Positions 1 to 7,591 are shown, numbered from the stretch's first letter. The stretch: 9,681 nt of DNA from T1Sed10-7 sp046483565 (GCA_046483565.1 JAWOCZ010000237.1:1-9681), one strand, 5' to 3'. Notes: generated by a model not told the origin, from the sequence alone. Program-made: numbers and translations.

Positions 1-1
1 G

Positions 2-1456
2 CGCGACTTCCTGACCGACTTCTGGTCCCGGGCCGACGTCCAGGTCGAGGGTCCGGCGCGGGTGCAGCAGGCGATCCGCTGGAACATCTTCCAGCTCGCC
101 CAGGCGTCAGCGCGCGCCGAGACCACCGGGATCCCGGCCAAGGGGCTGACCGGTCAGGCCTACGAGGGACACTACTTCTGGGACACCGAGATCTACGTCG
201 CGCCGTTCCTCACCTACACCGATCCGCGTGTGACCCGCAACCTGCTGCGGTTCCGCCACTCGATGCTGCCGCTGGCCCGGGAGCGCGCCCGGGAGCTCAG
301 CGAGAACGGCGCGCTGTTCCCGTGGCGCACGATCAACGGCGAGGAGGCCTCGTCCTACTACGCCGCCGGGACCGCGCAGTACCACATCGACGCCGATGTG
401 GCCTACGCGATCAAGCGCTACGTGGACGTCCGTGGCGAGCGCCACCTGCTGACCGAGGTCGGCGGGGAGATCCTGATCGAGACCGCACGCATGTGGTCGG
501 GGCTCGGCTTCTTCAGCCCGGACAGCAAGGCCTTCCACATCCACGGGGTGACCGGACCCGACGAGTACACCACCGTGGTCAACGACAACGCCTTCACCAA
601 CCTGATGGCCCGCGCGAACCTGCGCTACGCCGCCGAGGCCGTGCTGTGGCTGAAGGAGGAGGAGCCCGAGGCCTACGCCGCGCTCCAGCACACCACCGGC
701 CTCGCGCCCGAAGAGGTCCTCCGCTGGCAGCGTGCCGCCGACGCGATGTACATCCCCTACGACATCGAGCGCGGGATCCACCCCCAGGACGCCAACTTCC
801 TCGAGAAGGAACGCTGGGACTTCGAGCACACCCCCGACGATCAGTACCCGCTGCTGCTCAACTACCACCCGCTCGTCATCTACCGCCACCAGGTCATCAA
901 ACAGGCGGATGTCGTGCTGGCGATGGTCCTGCTCGGCGACGAGTTCTCCGCCGCACAGAAGCAGCGCAACTTCGACTACTACGACCCGCTCACCACCGGC
1001 GACTCCTCGCTGTCCGCTTGCGTGCAGGCGATCCTGGCCGCCGAGGTGGGCTACGAGCGTAAGGCGCTCGAGTACTTCCAGTACGCGCTGCTGATGGATC
1101 TGGCCGACGTCGCCGGCAACGTGGTCGACGGGGTGCACGTCGCGTCGGTCGGCGGGGTGTGGATGACGTTGGTGTACGGGTTCGGCGGTCTGCGCGACTT
1201 CCACGGGGCGTTGTCCTTCGACCCCCGCCTCCCGCGGCCGTGGCACCGGCTGGGCTTCTCCCTGCGGTTCCACGACCGTCAGGTGAGGATCAACCTCACC
1301 CACGACACGTTCACCTTCGAGGTGACCGACGGTGACGAACTCACCATCGACGTCCGCGGCACGGAGGTCAGGTTGCCCCCCGGTGAGCCGGTCGAACTGC
1401 CGGCCTCGATCGGTACGACCGAGCCCCCGATGTCCGCCACGAGCCAGGACCGCTGA
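2..1456 (+). CDS. Glycoside hydrolase family 65 phosphorylase (maltose/trehalose/kojibiose-type), 5'-truncated
   Basis: The reading frame is open from base 2, so the gene starts upstream of the window; the GTG at 62 is internal, because the 20 codons before it (RDFLTDFWSRADV...) continue the family sequence. About 484 residues are visible; whole family members are usually 750-800. GH65 enzymes cleave alpha-linked disaccharides with phosphate, giving beta-glucose 1-phosphate plus a sugar, in the cytoplasm. Visible family signatures are the IPAKGLTG and GHYFWDTEIY segments near the start, GPDEY at 554-568 (its Glu, codon 563-565, is the expected general acid), YRHQVIKQADVV, and the late GVHVASVGGVW segment expected in the phosphate site, followed by the C-terminal beta-sandwich. 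Which disaccharide is used cannot be told, since the specificity loops lie partly upstream. Only 42 nt separate it from the next gene, so read-through is possible, but no functional link is evident. Confidence 0.93.
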   Translation, partial: RDFLTDFWSRADVQVEGPARVQQAIRWNIFQLAQASARAETTGIPAKGLTGQAYEGHYFWDTEIYVAPFLTYTDPRVTRNLLRFRHSMLPLARERARELSENGALFPWRTINGEEASSYYAAGTAQYHIDADVAYAIKRYVDVRGERHLLTEVGGEILIETARMWSGLGFFSPDSKAFHIHGVTGPDEYTTVVNDNAFTNLMARANLRYAAEAVLWLKEEEPEAYAALQHTTGLAPEEVLRWQRAADAMYIPYDIERGIHPQDANFLEKERWDFEHTPDDQYPLLLNYHPLVIYRHQVIKQADVVLAMVLLGDEFSAAQKQRNFDYYDPLTTGDSSLSACVQAILAAEVGYERKALEYFQYALLMDLADVAGNVVDGVHVASVGGVWMTLVYGFGGLRDFHGALSFDPRLPRPWHRLGFSLRFHDRQVRINLTHDTFTFEVTDGDELTIDVRGTEVRLPPGEPVELPASIGTTEPPMSATSQDR

Positions 1457-1498
1457 GGCGGGTCCGACGCCGTACAGCGGCCGAGAGGAGGTGCAACG

Positions 1499-2698
1499 GT
1501 GCGTATCCGGCTCCGCAACCCTGACCGTCAGGTCGAGGTAGACGGCCCGATGTCGGTCGCAGAGCTCCTCGACCACCTCGATGTCCTACCCCACACCGTG
1601 CTGGTGCTGCACGAGGCCGTGCTGGTCACCGCGGACCACGTCCTGCCCGCCGACGCCGAGGTGGAGGTCCGACCGGTGATCTCCGGTGGAGCCGAGAGCG
1701 CTCCGCGGTGCGTGGTCTGCCGGGCTCCTGCGGTGCTCGAGGAACGTCGGCACCGCTCGGCGTGGTGCGCCGAGCACCTGGTCGACCACGTCCACCGGCA
1801 GGTGCGCAAGGCGATCGACCATCCGCCGGCTCGGCCGACGGGCGAGCGGATGTGCTCCTACGACGATCGCCTGCTGGTGGCGGTCTCGGGCGGCAAGGAC
1901 TCGCTGGCGCTGTGGGACGCGCTCGACACCATGGGCTACCGCGTCGACGGGCTGTACGTGGGGCTCGGCATCGGGGGCTACTCGCAGCGCAGTCAGGAGG
2001 TCTGCCGGGACTTCGCGGCGGCTCGGGGCCTCCGGCTGCGCGTGGTCGACCTCGCGGCGACCTACGGCTACAGCACCCCGACCGGCGCCACCGCGTCCGG
2101 CCGGTCGACCTGTGGGGTCTGCGGGCTGTCGAAGCGCTATGCGTTCAACCGCGTCGCCGTCGACCACGGCTACGACGTCCTGGTCACCGGCCACAACCTC
2201 GACGACGAGGCGGCGACGCTGCTCGGCAACGTCCTGCGGTGGCAGGAGGCCTTCCTGGCCCGCCAACACCCGGTGCTGCCGGCGACCGGCACCAACCAGG
2301 TACGCAAGATCAAACCCCTCTACCGGTTGTCCGAGCGGGAGTCGGCGGCCTACTGCGTGGTCCGCGGCATCGACTACGTGGTGGAGGAGTGTCCGCTGGT
2401 CGACGGCAACACCGGCCACGACCTGAAGGCGGCGTTCGACCTCCTCGAGCACGGTGCGCCCGGGTTGAAGGCCCAGTTCCTCTTCGGGTTCTACGAGCGA
2501 CAGGAGCGCCTGGTGGACCCGGTCACCGCCGACGACGTCACCGTGGGCGCCTGCACGTCGTGCGGCATGCCCACCACCGGCCAGACCTGCGCGTTCTGTC
2601 GCCAGCGGGAGCTGATCCTGGCGGCGCTGCCCGTGACGGCCGGAACCGACAGCGCGAGCGAGGCCGCCGTGGCCGCGGATCGCGCGGCCCGAGGATGA
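1499..2698 (+). CDS. ttuA: TtuB-TtuA fusion: ubiquitin-like sulfur carrier joined to tRNA T54 2-thiolase
   Basis: The GTG start is set by AGGAGGT at 1486-1492 with a 6-nt spacer. The product has 399 residues. Residues 1-64 look like a ThiS/MoaD/TtuB beta-grasp carrier ending in Ser-Gly-Gly (62-64). The rest matches TtuA, which adenylates U/T54 of tRNA and inserts sulfur donated by TtuB thiocarboxylate. Visible parts are an N-terminal zinc finger (C71, C74, C90, H93), the PP-loop SGGKDS (130-135), the three cysteines expected to hold the catalytic Fe-S cluster (C205 and C208 in STCGVC, and C298 in EECPL), the TGHNLDDEA segment (230-238), and a C-terminal zinc finger (C352, C355, C364, C367). 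In known systems carrier and enzyme are separate and the carrier works through a free C-terminal glycine; here GG runs straight into the enzyme. It overlaps trmI by 4 nt (ATGA). The enzyme call is strong; the working state of the carrier domain is unknown. Confidence 0.9.
   Translation: MRIRLRNPDRQVEVDGPMSVAELLDHLDVLPHTVLVLHEAVLVTADHVLPADAEVEVRPVISGGAESAPRCVVCRAPAVLEERRHRSAWCAEHLVDHVHRQVRKAIDHPPARPTGERMCSYDDRLLVAVSGGKDSLALWDALDTMGYRVDGLYVGLGIGGYSQRSQEVCRDFAAARGLRLRVVDLAATYGYSTPTGATASGRSTCGVCGLSKRYAFNRVAVDHGYDVLVTGHNLDDEAATLLGNVLRWQEAFLARQHPVLPATGTNQVRKIKPLYRLSERESAAYCVVRGIDYVVEECPLVDGNTGHDLKAAFDLLEHGAPGLKAQFLFGFYERQERLVDPVTADDVTVGACTSCGMPTTGQTCAFCRQRELILAALPVTAGTDSASEAAVAADRAARG
1663..1678 (+). 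promoter_or_regulatory. Possible internal ribosome binding site and GTG start inside the ttuB-ttuA fusion
   Basis: GGAGGT at 1663-1668 is followed, after 7 nt, by an in-frame GTG at 1676-1678 (Val60). Initiation there would give a TtuA of normal size lacking the carrier domain, beginning five residues before Ala65. GAGGTGGAGGT is also the natural coding for Glu-Val-Glu-Val in a high-GC gene, so this may be chance. Confidence 0.3.
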
Positions 2699-3621
2699 CC
2701 ACGTCCGCCAGCCCGCCACCCGGACCGTTGCTGCCAGGCACCGATGCCCCCCTCGCCGCGGGTGAGCTCGTCCTGCTGCTCGATCGCAAGGGACGCCGCT
2801 ACCTCATCGACCTCGAACCCGGCTCCCAGTGGCACAGCCACGGCGGTCTGGTCGAGCACGACGAGTTGATCGGCGCCCGCGAGGGCAGCGCGATCCGGAC
2901 CACCAAGGGCATGGAGGTCGTGGTCCTGCGCCCGACCCGGGAGGACCTGATCCTCAAGATGCAGCGCGGCGCGCAGGTGGTCTACCCCAAGGATCAGGCC
3001 ATGATCGTGGCCATGGCCGACATCCGGCCGGGCTGCACGGTGATCGAGGCGGGCGCGGGCTCCGGGGCGCTGACCATGGCGTTGCTGGCGGCGGTCGGGC
3101 CCACCGGCCAGGTGGTGTCGGTGGAACGGCGCGAGGACCACGCCCGGGTCGCTCGAGGCAACGTCGAGCGGTTCCACGGCGGCGCGCCGGAGAACTGGCG
3201 CCTCGTCATCGACGACGTCGTCGACGTCCTGGCGGCGCACCGGGCCCATCGCGTCGTGCTGGACCTGCTCGAGCCCTGGCTGGCGATCCCGGGTACGGCC
3301 GAGGCGCTGGCGCCCGGGGGGATCGTGTGCACCTACACCCCCGGCGTCCCGCAGGTGATGCGGGTCAGCGATGCGCTCTGGGCAGACGGCCGGTTCTCCG
3401 AGGTCCGCACCACCGAGACGCTGGTCAGGGGCTGGGACGTCGATGGACTGGCGGTCCGGCCGGCGCACCGCATGGTGGCCCACACCGCCTTCCTCACCAC
3501 CGCGCGGCGGGTGCCGGCGCGCGAGGAGGGCGGTCCGGCGCGGCGGCGGCGCAAGGCCGACACCGGCGGTCAGATCGACTGGGAGGCAAGCGACCGCTCG
3601 CGGACGCCCGACCCCGAGTGA
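2695..3621 (+). CDS. trmI: tRNA (adenine-58-N1)-methyltransferase TrmI
   Basis: The product has 308 residues and methylates N1 of A58 in the tRNA T-loop using S-adenosylmethionine; family enzymes act as tetramers. The ATG at 2695 overlaps the TGA of ttuB-ttuA as ATGA, implying translational coupling; the frame is open further upstream but only as an alternate frame of that gene. An N-terminal beta domain (about 20-95) with the RGAQVVYPKD segment (91-100) precedes the Rossmann domain: motif I EAGAGSG (118-124), VSVERRED (141-148) for the ribose site, and DLLEPW (190-195) with the expected catalytic Asp190. The ending TETLVRGWDVDGL...HRMVAHTAFL is typical of the family. A basic, probably disordered tail follows from about residue 271. 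The Mycobacterium homolog (Rv2118c) also lies beside the mpa/dop/pup genes, so the neighbourhood is conserved. TrmI methylation is known to help T54 thiolation in Thermus, which fits the overlap with ttuA. Confidence 0.95.
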   Translation: MTTSASPPPGPLLPGTDAPLAAGELVLLLDRKGRRYLIDLEPGSQWHSHGGLVEHDELIGAREGSAIRTTKGMEVVVLRPTREDLILKMQRGAQVVYPKDQAMIVAMADIRPGCTVIEAGAGSGALTMALLAAVGPTGQVVSVERREDHARVARGNVERFHGGAPENWRLVIDDVVDVLAAHRAHRVVLDLLEPWLAIPGTAEALAPGGIVCTYTPGVPQVMRVSDALWADGRFSEVRTTETLVRGWDVDGLAVRPAHRMVAHTAFLTTARRVPAREEGGPARRRRKADTGGQIDWEASDRSRTPDPE

Positions 3622-3627
3622 TGGGCG

Positions 3628-3643
3628 GGTGGCGGACGCCACC
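3628..3643 (+). terminator. Candidate hairpin terminator after trmI
   Basis: GGTGGC (3628-3633) and GCCACC (3638-3643) form a 6-bp GC stem with a 4-nt loop, beginning 7 nt after the trmI stop codon. There is no U-rich tail, which is common in high-GC actinobacteria, so this is only a structural suggestion. Confidence 0.35.
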
Positions 3644-3666
3644 GCGGACATCCTCGCTCGCGGGGC

Positions 3667-3825
3667 TCAGCGGGCGCCGCGCCGCATCGTGACCATGGCG
3701 ACGCCGCCGACCACCACCACGGCCGGGAGCGCCAGCAGCAGGCTCGAGCCGATCACGGTCACCGCGATGATGGCCCCGACCGCGGCCGCACCGATCAACG
3801 CAGCGAGTTCGGTGAGTGGGCTCAC
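3667..3825 (-). CDS. Small membrane peptide, 52 residues, unknown function
   Basis: I do not recognise this protein. A minus-strand GTG (3823-3825) is preceded by GGAG (3832-3835) with a 6-nt spacer, giving a peptide that starts MSPLTELAALIG and ends MRRGAR. About residues 8-28 and 30-47 are almost entirely Ala, Val, Ile, Leu and Gly, with a Ser-Ser and a Pro near the middle. This suggests either two short transmembrane helices in a hairpin or one long helix, with a basic C-terminal end predicted on the cytoplasmic side. The frame upstream of the GTG is rich in His, Asp, Thr and Ser and does not look coding, which supports this start. The gene sits in the trmI-arc spacer and converges on trmI. 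The support is hydrophobicity plus a good ribosome site; high-GC sequence gives many chance frames, so confidence is moderate. No functional tie to the Pup genes is visible. Confidence 0.5.
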   Translation of the reverse strand: MSPLTELAALIGAAAVGAIIAVTVIGSSLLLALPAVVVVGGVAMVTMRRGAR

Positions 3826-3852
3826 GAGCCGCTCCGTGTCGTCGGTGGCATG

Positions 3853-3912
3853 GTCGTCGCTCGGGTGGTCGTTACTCGGGTGGGTCAGCTCTCGGTCGGT
3901 CGTCGCTCGGTG
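3853..3912. repeat. 15-nt tandem direct repeat with a third nearby copy
   Basis: GTCGTCGCTCGGGTG (3853-3867) is followed at once by GTCGTTACTCGGGTG (3868-3882), 13 of 15 identical. A third copy lacking one G lies at 3899-3912. The array is 28 nt upstream of the start of the small minus-strand membrane gene, where a protein-binding site would be plausible. It could equally be low-complexity drift in a non-coding spacer. Confidence 0.6.
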
Positions 3913-4022
3913 GTGGAGCCAAGCATCGCCGGGCCCGCAGGTCGAGGACGTGCGGACGCCCGCACTGTCCGGGTGGGCAGCCGTGACGATGCCGCATCCC
4001 GACGGCAGAAGCTCACAAGGAC

Positions 4023-4056
4023 CCCCGTCCGAACGGCCTCGGCCGACCGGACGGGG
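4023..4056. other. Strong near-symmetrical stem-loop in the spacer upstream of arc
   Basis: CCCCGTCCG (4023-4031) and CGGACGGGG (4048-4056) pair perfectly over 9 bp. After a 2-by-2 internal loop, a second inner stem CGGC/GCCG closes on a 4-nt loop. The structure reads almost the same on both strands. It lies 138 nt before the arc start and is not followed by a T-run on either side. It could be a bidirectional terminator, an operator, or part of an untranslated RNA; nothing in the sequence decides. The rest of the spacer (3913-4194) holds no gene that I can support. Confidence 0.55.
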
Positions 4057-4127
4057 CAGCCGATGCTCGCCAGCGCCGCGCCGCCCGCGATCCCGCGATG
4101 GGGCTGTCCCCGTGGACCGCACCCTCG

Positions 4128-4133
4128 TACACT
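4128..4133 (+). promoter_or_regulatory. Candidate -10 box for the arc-dop transcript
   Basis: TACACT fits the TANNNT pattern of actinobacterial sigma-70-type promoters and lies about 60 nt before the arc ATG. No convincing TTGACA-like -35 element is seen at the matching distance (TGTCCC at 4105-4110 with a 17-nt spacer is poor), so this is weak. Confidence 0.3.
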
Positions 4134-4194
4134 CTCCCCGGCGAGCGGCCGTCGTGACCGCACTCCGGCCGTCGACGCGACGCGAGGAGGCTGC

Positions 4195-6033
4195 ATGGTG
4201 GGTCCAGAGCAGGACGCGAACGGCACCGAGGATGCGGCCCCGCCCTCCGGGTCCGACCCGCTCGGGACGGGCACATGGGGGTTCGACGACCCCGCGATCC
4301 CGCGTCCGGAACCCGCTGACCCGGACGATCCCGATGCCGTGCTCGCCGAGGTCAAGATGCTGCGCGAGGAGGCGGAGCTGCTGCGCCGCCGGCTCGCCAC
4401 CGCACCCACCCGGGTCAGGGTGCTGGAGGAGCGACTGCTCGAGACACGGAGCCGGTTGCAGTCCGCGACGGCGCAGAACGCCAAGCTGTCGGAGACGCTG
4501 GCCGCCGCCCGCGAGCAGCTGGCCACCCTGCGCGAGGAGGTCGAACGGCTCTCCGCTCCACCCCAGACCTACGCCACCTACCTCGGCGTCGGGTCGGAGG
4601 AGGACACCGCCACGGTGATGCTGTCCGGACGCAAGCTCGAGGTGGCGGCAGGGCCCGAGGTGGACGTCACTCAGCTGGAGCCGGGTCAGCAGGTCCGACT
4701 CAACGATGCCATGAGCATCGTGGGGCTCGCCGGCTTCGACGACCGAGGCGAGGTCGTCACGGTCGCGGAGCTGCTCTCCGACGGCCGGGTACTGGTCGTC
4801 GGTCGGACCGACGACGAGCGCGTCGTCAGCCTGTCGACGCCCCTCCAGGGACTCGCGCTGAAGGCCGGTGACAGCCTGTTGCTCGATCCCCGCGCCAACA
4901 CGGCGCTGGAGCGCATCCCCAAGGCCGAGGTGGAGCAGCTCGTCCTCGAGCAGGTCCCCGACGTCAGCTACGACCAGATCGGTGGTCTCGGCGAGCAGGT
5001 CGAAGCGATCCGTGACGCCGTGGAGCTGCCGTACCTGCACGCGGAGCTGTTCGTCGAGCACGAGCTGAAGGCGCCCAAGGGCATCCTGCTGTACGGCCCG
5101 CCGGGGTGCGGCAAGACGATGATCGCCAAGGCGGTCGCCAACTCGTTGGCGCAGCGGGTGGCCGAACGCACCGGCCGGGAGGACGTCACCAGCTACTTCC
5201 TCAACGTCAAGGGTCCCGAGCTGCTGAACAAGTACGTGGGGGAGACCGAGCGCCAGATCCGGCTGATCTTCCAGCGGGCCCGGGAGATGTCCGCGCAGGG
5301 CTTCCCGGTCATCGTGTTCTTCGACGAGATGGAGTCGTTGTTCCGCACCCGCGGTTCGGGCGTCTCCTCCGACGTCGAGACCACCATCGTGCCGCAGCTG
5401 CTGGCGGAGATCGACGGGGTCGAGAGCCTCAAGGACGTCGTCGTGATCGGTGCCTCCAACCGGGAGGACATGATCGATCCGGCGATCCTGCGGCCCGGAC
5501 GGCTCGACGTGAAGATCAAGGTCGACCGTCCCGACGCGGTAGCGGCACGGGAGATCTTCAAGATCTACCTCCACGAGGGCCTGCCACTGTCGGCCGCCGA
5601 GGTCACCGAGGCCGGGGGAGCCGCCTTTGCCGTGGCGCGCATGATCGACCGGACGGTGGAGAAGATGTACGCCGCCGATGTCGACAACGAGTTCCTCGAG
5701 GTCACCTACGCCAACGGGGAGAAGGAGATCCTCTACTTCAAGGACTTCAACTCCGGCGCGATGATCGAGAACGTGGTCGCGCGCGCGAAGAAGCTCGCGA
5801 TCAAGCGGTTCCTGGCCACCGAGGAGCGGGGTCTGAGCACCGCCGACCTGCTCACGGCGATCCGGGAGGAGTTCCGCGAGAACGAGGACCTGCCGAACAC
5901 GACCAAGCCCGATGACTGGGCCCGGATCAGCGGGAAGAAGGGCGAACGGATCGTCTACGTCCGCACCCTGCTGGCGGGACAGGAGGCACCCGGCCGCTCG
6001 ATCGAGAACGTCAACCCCGGCCAGTACCTGTGA
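4195..6033 (+). CDS. arc: Proteasome-associated AAA ATPase ARC (Mpa)
   Basis: The product has 612 residues, close to mycobacterial Mpa (609). The ATG at 4195 follows GAGGAGG (4184-4190) with a 4-nt spacer; the frame is open upstream but without coding character. Known ARC/Mpa rings recognise Pup-tagged proteins, unfold them with ATP and feed them to the 20S proteasome. Visible parts in order are an acidic disordered N-terminus, a coiled coil (about 48-121) that binds Pup, two OB-fold interdomains (about 122-240), and one AAA module: Walker A GPPGCGKT (301-308), pore loop KYVG (346-349), Walker B VIVFFDE (372-378), sensor-1 Asn422 and arginine fingers in RPGR (433-436). The protein ends Gly-Gln-Tyr-Leu, the tail with penultimate Tyr that docks on the proteasome alpha ring, so a 20S partner is expected although none is in this window. 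Its stop overlaps the dop start (GTGA). Confidence 0.97.
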   Translation: MVGPEQDANGTEDAAPPSGSDPLGTGTWGFDDPAIPRPEPADPDDPDAVLAEVKMLREEAELLRRRLATAPTRVRVLEERLLETRSRLQSATAQNAKLSETLAAAREQLATLREEVERLSAPPQTYATYLGVGSEEDTATVMLSGRKLEVAAGPEVDVTQLEPGQQVRLNDAMSIVGLAGFDDRGEVVTVAELLSDGRVLVVGRTDDERVVSLSTPLQGLALKAGDSLLLDPRANTALERIPKAEVEQLVLEQVPDVSYDQIGGLGEQVEAIRDAVELPYLHAELFVEHELKAPKGILLYGPPGCGKTMIAKAVANSLAQRVAERTGREDVTSYFLNVKGPELLNKYVGETERQIRLIFQRAREMSAQGFPVIVFFDEMESLFRTRGSGVSSDVETTIVPQLLAEIDGVESLKDVVVIGASNREDMIDPAILRPGRLDVKIKVDRPDAVAAREIFKIYLHEGLPLSAAEVTEAGGAAFAVARMIDRTVEKMYAADVDNEFLEVTYANGEKEILYFKDFNSGAMIENVVARAKKLAIKRFLATEERGLSTADLLTAIREEFRENEDLPNTTKPDDWARISGKKGERIVYVRTLLAGQEAPGRSIENVNPGQYL

Positions 6034-7517
6034 GCACGGCCAAGTTCGTCGGCGTCGAGACCGAGTACGGCATCACCGTCGACGGTCCGAGTCCGGTCAA
6101 CCCGGTGCTCGCCTCCTCGCTGGTGGTGGGCGCGTACCGCGCCGCTGGCCGCGACGAGGTGCGGTGGGACCACACCGATGAGTCACCGCTCAGGGACGCC
6201 CGTGGCGGGCCCGTGCCGGAACCCGGCGAGGCGATGATCGACGACGAACTCGGGCTCGCGAACACCGTGCTCACCAACGGCGCCCGCTTCTACGTCGACC
6301 ACGCCCACCCCGAGTACGCGAGCCCGGAGTGCTCCAACGCCCGGGACCTCGTGATCTGGGACCGGGCCGGTGAGCTGATCCTGGCCGATGCTGCCCAGCG
6401 CGCCGCCGCCACGCTGGCAGCGGGCAGCCGCGTCCTGATCCACAAGAACAACACCGACGGCAAGGGTGCTGCCTACGGCACCCACGAGAACTACCTGGTA
6501 CCCCGCTCGGTGCCCTTCGGTCGCCTCACCCGCCAGCTGCTGCCGTTCTTCGTCTCCCGGCTGCTGTTCGTCGGTGCCGGCCGTCTCGGCAGCGCATTGG
6601 ACCCGGAGGTCACCTTCCAACTCTCCCAACGGGCGGACTTCTTCGAGGTGGAGCTCGGACTCGAGACCACGCTCAAGCGGCCGCTGATGAACACCCGCGA
6701 CGAGCCCCACGCGGACCCCGACCGCTACCGCCGGCTGCACGTGATCAACGGCGACGCCAACCTGTGTGAGGTCGCGACCTTCCTCAAGGTCGGCACGATG
6801 CTGCTGCTCCTCGACGCGATCGAGGACGACGCCCTCCCCGAGGTCCCCGAGCTCGTCGACCCCGTCGGGGCGTTCCATGCGGTCTCCCACGATGTGTCCG
6901 CACGGACCCCGCTCGCGCTGCAGGACGGTTCGACGACCACGGCGCTGGCGCTGCAGCGGTGGTACCTCGACGCGGTCCGCCGCTACGTCAAGGAACGGGC
7001 GGAGGGTGTCGATCCGGTCGAAGAGGAGGTCCTCGAGCGGTGGGACGCCCTGCTGGACACCGCATCCGACGACCCTCGCAAGCTCGTCGGCCAGGTCGAC
7101 TGGGCGACGAAGCTGGACCTGCTCGAGAACTACCGCAGCCGACACGGGCTCGACTGGACGCACGACCGCCTCAAGATGGTGGAGCTGCAGTACCACGACA
7201 TCCGGCCCGACAAGGGGCTCTACCACCGTCTGGCGGCGCGGGGTCTGGTGGAACGCCTGGTGACCGACGCCGAGGTGGCGGCGGCCGTGCGCACCCCACC
7301 CGAGGACACCCGCGCATGGTTCCGTGGCGAGTGCATACGTCGGTTCCGGAGCCAGGTCGTGGCAGCGGGCTGGGACTCGCTGATCCTGGATCTCGGTCGG
7401 GACTCGCTGCAACGCGTCCCGATGATGGAGCCGGGGCGGGGCACCCGGGCACAGGTCGGTGCGCTGCTCGACGAGGTCGATTCGGCCGCGGAGCTGCTGG
7501 CGCGTCTGACCACCTGA
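6030..7517 (+). CDS. dop: Depupylase / Pup deamidase Dop
   Basis: The product has 495 residues, near the usual 500. The GTG at 6030 overlaps the arc TGA by 4 nt and lacks a clear ribosome site of its own, so translation is probably coupled. Dop shares the carboxylate-amine ligase fold with the Pup ligase PafA; it turns C-terminal Gln of Pup into Glu and cuts Pup from target lysines. The Mg-ATP glutamates lie in GVETEYGI (E10, E12). The catalytic aspartate is D90 in YVDHAHPEY, and KNNTDGKGAAYGTHENYL (139-156) is the nucleotide-site segment. The stretch of about residues 40-75 (RWDHTDESPLRDARGG onward) is the Dop-loop, absent from PafA, and identifies this as Dop rather than the ligase. A smaller C-terminal domain follows from about 420. 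Because the Pup encoded downstream already ends in Glu, the depupylase activity is likely the one that matters here. Confidence 0.96.
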   Translation: MSTAKFVGVETEYGITVDGPSPVNPVLASSLVVGAYRAAGRDEVRWDHTDESPLRDARGGPVPEPGEAMIDDELGLANTVLTNGARFYVDHAHPEYASPECSNARDLVIWDRAGELILADAAQRAAATLAAGSRVLIHKNNTDGKGAAYGTHENYLVPRSVPFGRLTRQLLPFFVSRLLFVGAGRLGSALDPEVTFQLSQRADFFEVELGLETTLKRPLMNTRDEPHADPDRYRRLHVINGDANLCEVATFLKVGTMLLLLDAIEDDALPEVPELVDPVGAFHAVSHDVSARTPLALQDGSTTTALALQRWYLDAVRRYVKERAEGVDPVEEEVLERWDALLDTASDDPRKLVGQVDWATKLDLLENYRSRHGLDWTHDRLKMVELQYHDIRPDKGLYHRLAARGLVERLVTDAEVAAAVRTPPEDTRAWFRGECIRRFRSQVVAAGWDSLILDLGRDSLQRVPMMEPGRGTRAQVGALLDEVDSAAELLARLTT

Positions 7518-7522
7518 GCCCA

Positions 7523-7591
7523 CCCGGGCGCGGGGCGCTGCACGATGCGGTGCGCGGTGCCACTGCAGCCGCTCATCGGGAACCGCCCGGG
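7523..7591. other. Nested inverted repeats in the dop-pup spacer
   Basis: CCCGGGCG (7523-7530) pairs perfectly with CGCCCGGG (7584-7591). Inside it CTGCA (7538-7542) pairs with TGCAG (7564-7568), with GCG/CGC pairs next to it across a bulge. The element fills most of the 111-nt gap. Immediately after it, TACCCT (7594-7599) resembles a -10 box about 30 nt before pup. It could attenuate the arc-dop transcript or mark a separate pup promoter region; this is inference only. Confidence 0.4.

Noticed and set aside
107..1576. Long minus-strand open frame of 489 codons opposite the GH65 gene
   Set aside because: The plus-strand frame has clear GH65 motifs; the minus frame is a codon-bias shadow rich in Val, Gly and Arg with no recognisable domain.
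1708..2694. N-terminal extension of trmI to an upstream start
   Set aside because: This part lies in an alternate frame of ttuB-ttuA and is low-complexity Arg/Gly/Pro; the ATGA overlap at 2695 gives the family-typical N-terminus.
3850..4194. Longer ARC starting at the GTG at 3850
   Set aside because: The added residues look non-coding, whereas the ATG at 4195 has GAGGAGG in place and gives the expected length of about 610 residues.
3667..5574. 635-codon minus-strand frame opposite arc
   Set aside because: Most of it is antisense to the ARC ATPase. Only its last 52 codons, with their own ribosome site and hydrophobic core, were kept as a possible gene.
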